The position numbers and the translations under genes were made by a program. From assembly GCA_028678965.1 (NCBI GenBank), contig JAJRCM010000023.1, positions 1-7,400 of the forward strand: 7,400 bases of DNA, read 5' to 3'. Each line of letters starts with the position of its first letter. Position 1 is the first letter of the stretch. The notes under the pieces were generated by a model that was not told where the DNA came from, made no database searches, and saw nothing but the letters and a program-made list of their open reading frames with translations. Source of the DNA: Methanomicrobiales archaeon (GTDB lineage Archaea > Halobacteriota > Methanomicrobia > Methanomicrobiales > JACTUA01). Shown here in pieces: positions 6,572 to 7,400 of the stretch.

Positions 6572-7060
6572 ATGAAGGTTCATGAAACCGCTGAGAGCGT
6601 CCCAGGCATTCTCCGCCCCTTCAAATCCTTTCTTGAGAGCAGGAATCTCCCCCTGGGATCCCAGATTGTGTACTACGGGGTGCCCGGAACCTGCACGCCG
6701 TTCATCGAGCTCCTCGGGTTTGCCATCCGTACCATGCCGATAGAGCAAGTATTCGTCCCGCTGACTAGTGAGGAAAAAGCACGGCGGATAGAAATGAAAT
6801 CCGACATCGGGATGCAGGTTTCAGGAAGTATGGTGAAACCCTCCCCAGCAATAATCGTCCTCATGGGAGGGCTCTCCATGCCCAACTCCACTGTCAATGC
6901 AGCACAGATGAAGTCAGCTATCGAGAAATATCAGGTGCCTCTGGTGGGGGTATGTTTCATGAAGATGTTTGAGAAGACCGGTTGGCTGAAGGTCTTCGAT
7001 TTCGATCTTCTTATCGATGCCAACATTGCCCCTGTCGATATCTGGCGGGAGAGCCGCTGA
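6572..7060 (+). CDS. DUF2124-like protein of unknown function
   Basis: The product is 162 residues from ATG 6572, or 172 from an in-frame GTG at 6542. I chose the ATG because the N-terminus MKVHETAESVPGILRPFKSFL looks more natural; no Shine-Dalgarno supports either start. By recollection it resembles DUF2124, a conserved family of archaea and especially methanogens. There is no signal peptide or obvious membrane segment. The visible pattern is of alternating hydrophobic strands and helices, as in a Rossmann-like fold. It includes a YYGVPGTCTPF loop after the first strand, IIVLMGGLSMP in the middle, VPLVGVCFMKMFEKTGW, and a final FDLLIDANI strand. Two cysteines (in GTCTP and GVCFM) sit near strand ends and might be functional. 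No catalytic motif that I know is present. It lies 96 bases after fusA and is probably transcribed on its own. Confidence 0.8.
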   Translation: MKVHETAESVPGILRPFKSFLESRNLPLGSQIVYYGVPGTCTPFIELLGFAIRTMPIEQVFVPLTSEEKARRIEMKSDIGMQVSGSMVKPSPAIIVLMGGLSMPNSTVNAAQMKSAIEKYQVPLVGVCFMKMFEKTGWLKVFDFDLLIDANIAPVDIWRESR

Positions 7061-7075
7061 TTGGTCTCCTGGTCT

Positions 7076-7106
7076 ATTGGTATATGGGGGACACCAATTC
7101 CTTTTT
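7076..7106 (+). terminator. Hairpin plus T-run after the DUF2124-like gene
   Basis: ATTGGT at 7076-7081 and ACCAAT at 7093-7098 form a perfect six-base inverted repeat around an 11-base loop. Five Ts follow at 7102-7106. It lies 15 bases after the stop codon and points the right way to end this transcript. Confidence 0.55.
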
Positions 7107-7238
7107 CGACAAAATACCACTATTCTGTTCCCACACAGTTGGTACTGTCATATGTGAGCCCGCGGTCCATCTCGGGGGTTCGATCGAGAACGGGGTTGCG
7201 GGTAACGATCGTTTATAATAGGAAGGTTTCGTCAGGAT
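7107..7238. other. Gene-free stretch with short palindromes
   Basis: I see no convincing gene here; the short open frames in it are chance. It contains a small hairpin (ACAGT/ACTGT, 7135-7148) and an inverted repeat TCTCG/CGAGA around 7170-7188. It also has the palindrome TCGATCGA at 7180-7187 and the 10-base palindrome AACGATCGTT at 7204-7213. The last overlaps a TATA-like TTTATAATA (7212-7220) that could act on either strand. The GGTTCGATC near 7178 recalls a tRNA T-loop, but no tRNA folds around it. Confidence 0.4.
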
Positions 7239-7265
7239 AAAAAAATCTCACCCCATTTGGGGGTG
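7239..7265 (-). terminator. Intrinsic-type terminator of the right-edge minus-strand gene
   Basis: On the minus strand, CACCCC and GGGGTG (7260-7265 and 7249-7254) form a perfect six-base stem with a five-base loop. A run of seven Ts (7239-7245) follows shortly after. It starts about 30 bases downstream of the partial gene's stop codon and matches its direction. It faces the DUF2124-like gene's terminator, giving convergent transcript ends. Confidence 0.7.
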
Positions 7266-7295
7266 GTGGGATACAACATCGAGAAAAAGGTGGAT

Positions 7296-7400
7296 TCAGA
7301 TATAGGGGTTGCGCAAACCCTTGCCCACACCATACGAAGCCCGTTTATTCAGGTAAATCTCGTTCTTGTGGATCTTCTCATGGGCGAGCTTGGTCACCAG
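7296..7400 (-). CDS. C-terminal end of an unrecognised protein
   Basis: The frame is open from the right edge to a TGA at 7296-7298, giving 34 residues that start LVTKLAHEKIHKNEIYL and end GKGLRNPYI. Codon choice (AAG, ATC, GAG) resembles the neighbouring genes, and a terminator with a T-run follows in the correct direction, so a real gene end is likely. The fragment is rich in lysine and histidine, without a membrane segment or metal motif. I do not recognise the family, and most of the gene is outside the window. Confidence 0.65.
   Translation of the reverse strand: MVTKLAHEKIHKNEIYLNKRASYGVGKGLRNPYI

Noticed and set aside
7150..7200. Possible tRNA because of GGTTCGATC
   Set aside because: The sequence resembles a T-loop, but there is no matching acceptor stem, D-arm or anticodon arm at the right distances. 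The motif is explained by the TCGATCGA palindrome.

Overview
The window looks like a chromosomal segment of a methanogenic euryarchaeon, most likely of the Methanomicrobiales type. The S12, S7 and EF-2 proteins are archaeal in form (EF-2 carries the diphthamide-site histidine). There is an archaeal preQ0 (archaeosine precursor) gene set and a DUF2124-like protein, a family I associate with methanogens. Promoters are TATA boxes rather than -35/-10 elements. Shine-Dalgarno sites complementary to the archaeal 16S tail (GGTGAT, GAGG) are common. No rRNA, tRNA, CRISPR array, insertion sequence or phage gene is visible.

Left half (1-3048, minus strand): one tightly packed operon, transcribed right to left. 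Its order is queD (6-carboxytetrahydropterin synthase), queE (7-carboxy-7-deazaguanine synthase, radical SAM), queC (7-cyano-7-deazaguanine synthase), a Nudix hydrolase of the ADP-ribose pyrophosphatase type, and a probable lipid-anchored alpha/beta hydrolase that runs off the left edge. The first three genes convert dihydroneopterin triphosphate to preQ0, the base inserted into archaeal tRNA on the way to archaeosine. Adjacent genes overlap or are separated by only 7 bases. Two junctions share the same ATGATG arrangement, which suggests translational coupling.

Centre (3049-3213): a 165-base divergent promoter region. A TATA box faces left at the right distance for a leaderless queD mRNA. Another faces right for the ribosomal operon, whose leader contains a 14-codon open frame ending in a TAATG overlap with rpsL.

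Right half (3214-6475, plus strand): rpsL (S12), rpsG (S7) and fusA (EF-2), the core of the archaeal str operon. The elongation factor 1A and S10 genes that often follow fusA are absent here, as are the RNA polymerase, L30e and NusA genes that often precede rpsL. A run of seven Ts separates rpsG from fusA.

6476-7400: a separate gene for a DUF2124-like protein of unknown function, with its own TATA-like sequences. It is followed by about 235 bases without a gene, holding two convergent terminator candidates and two CGATCG palindromes beside a TATA-like sequence. The last 105 bases encode the C-terminal 34 residues of a minus-strand protein that I do not recognise.

Most of the window is ordinary core-genome content. 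The points worth a second look are the coupling of preQ0 synthesis genes to a Nudix hydrolase and a lipoprotein hydrolase, the mini-ORF before rpsL, the T-run before fusA, and the structured gene-free stretch near the right end.
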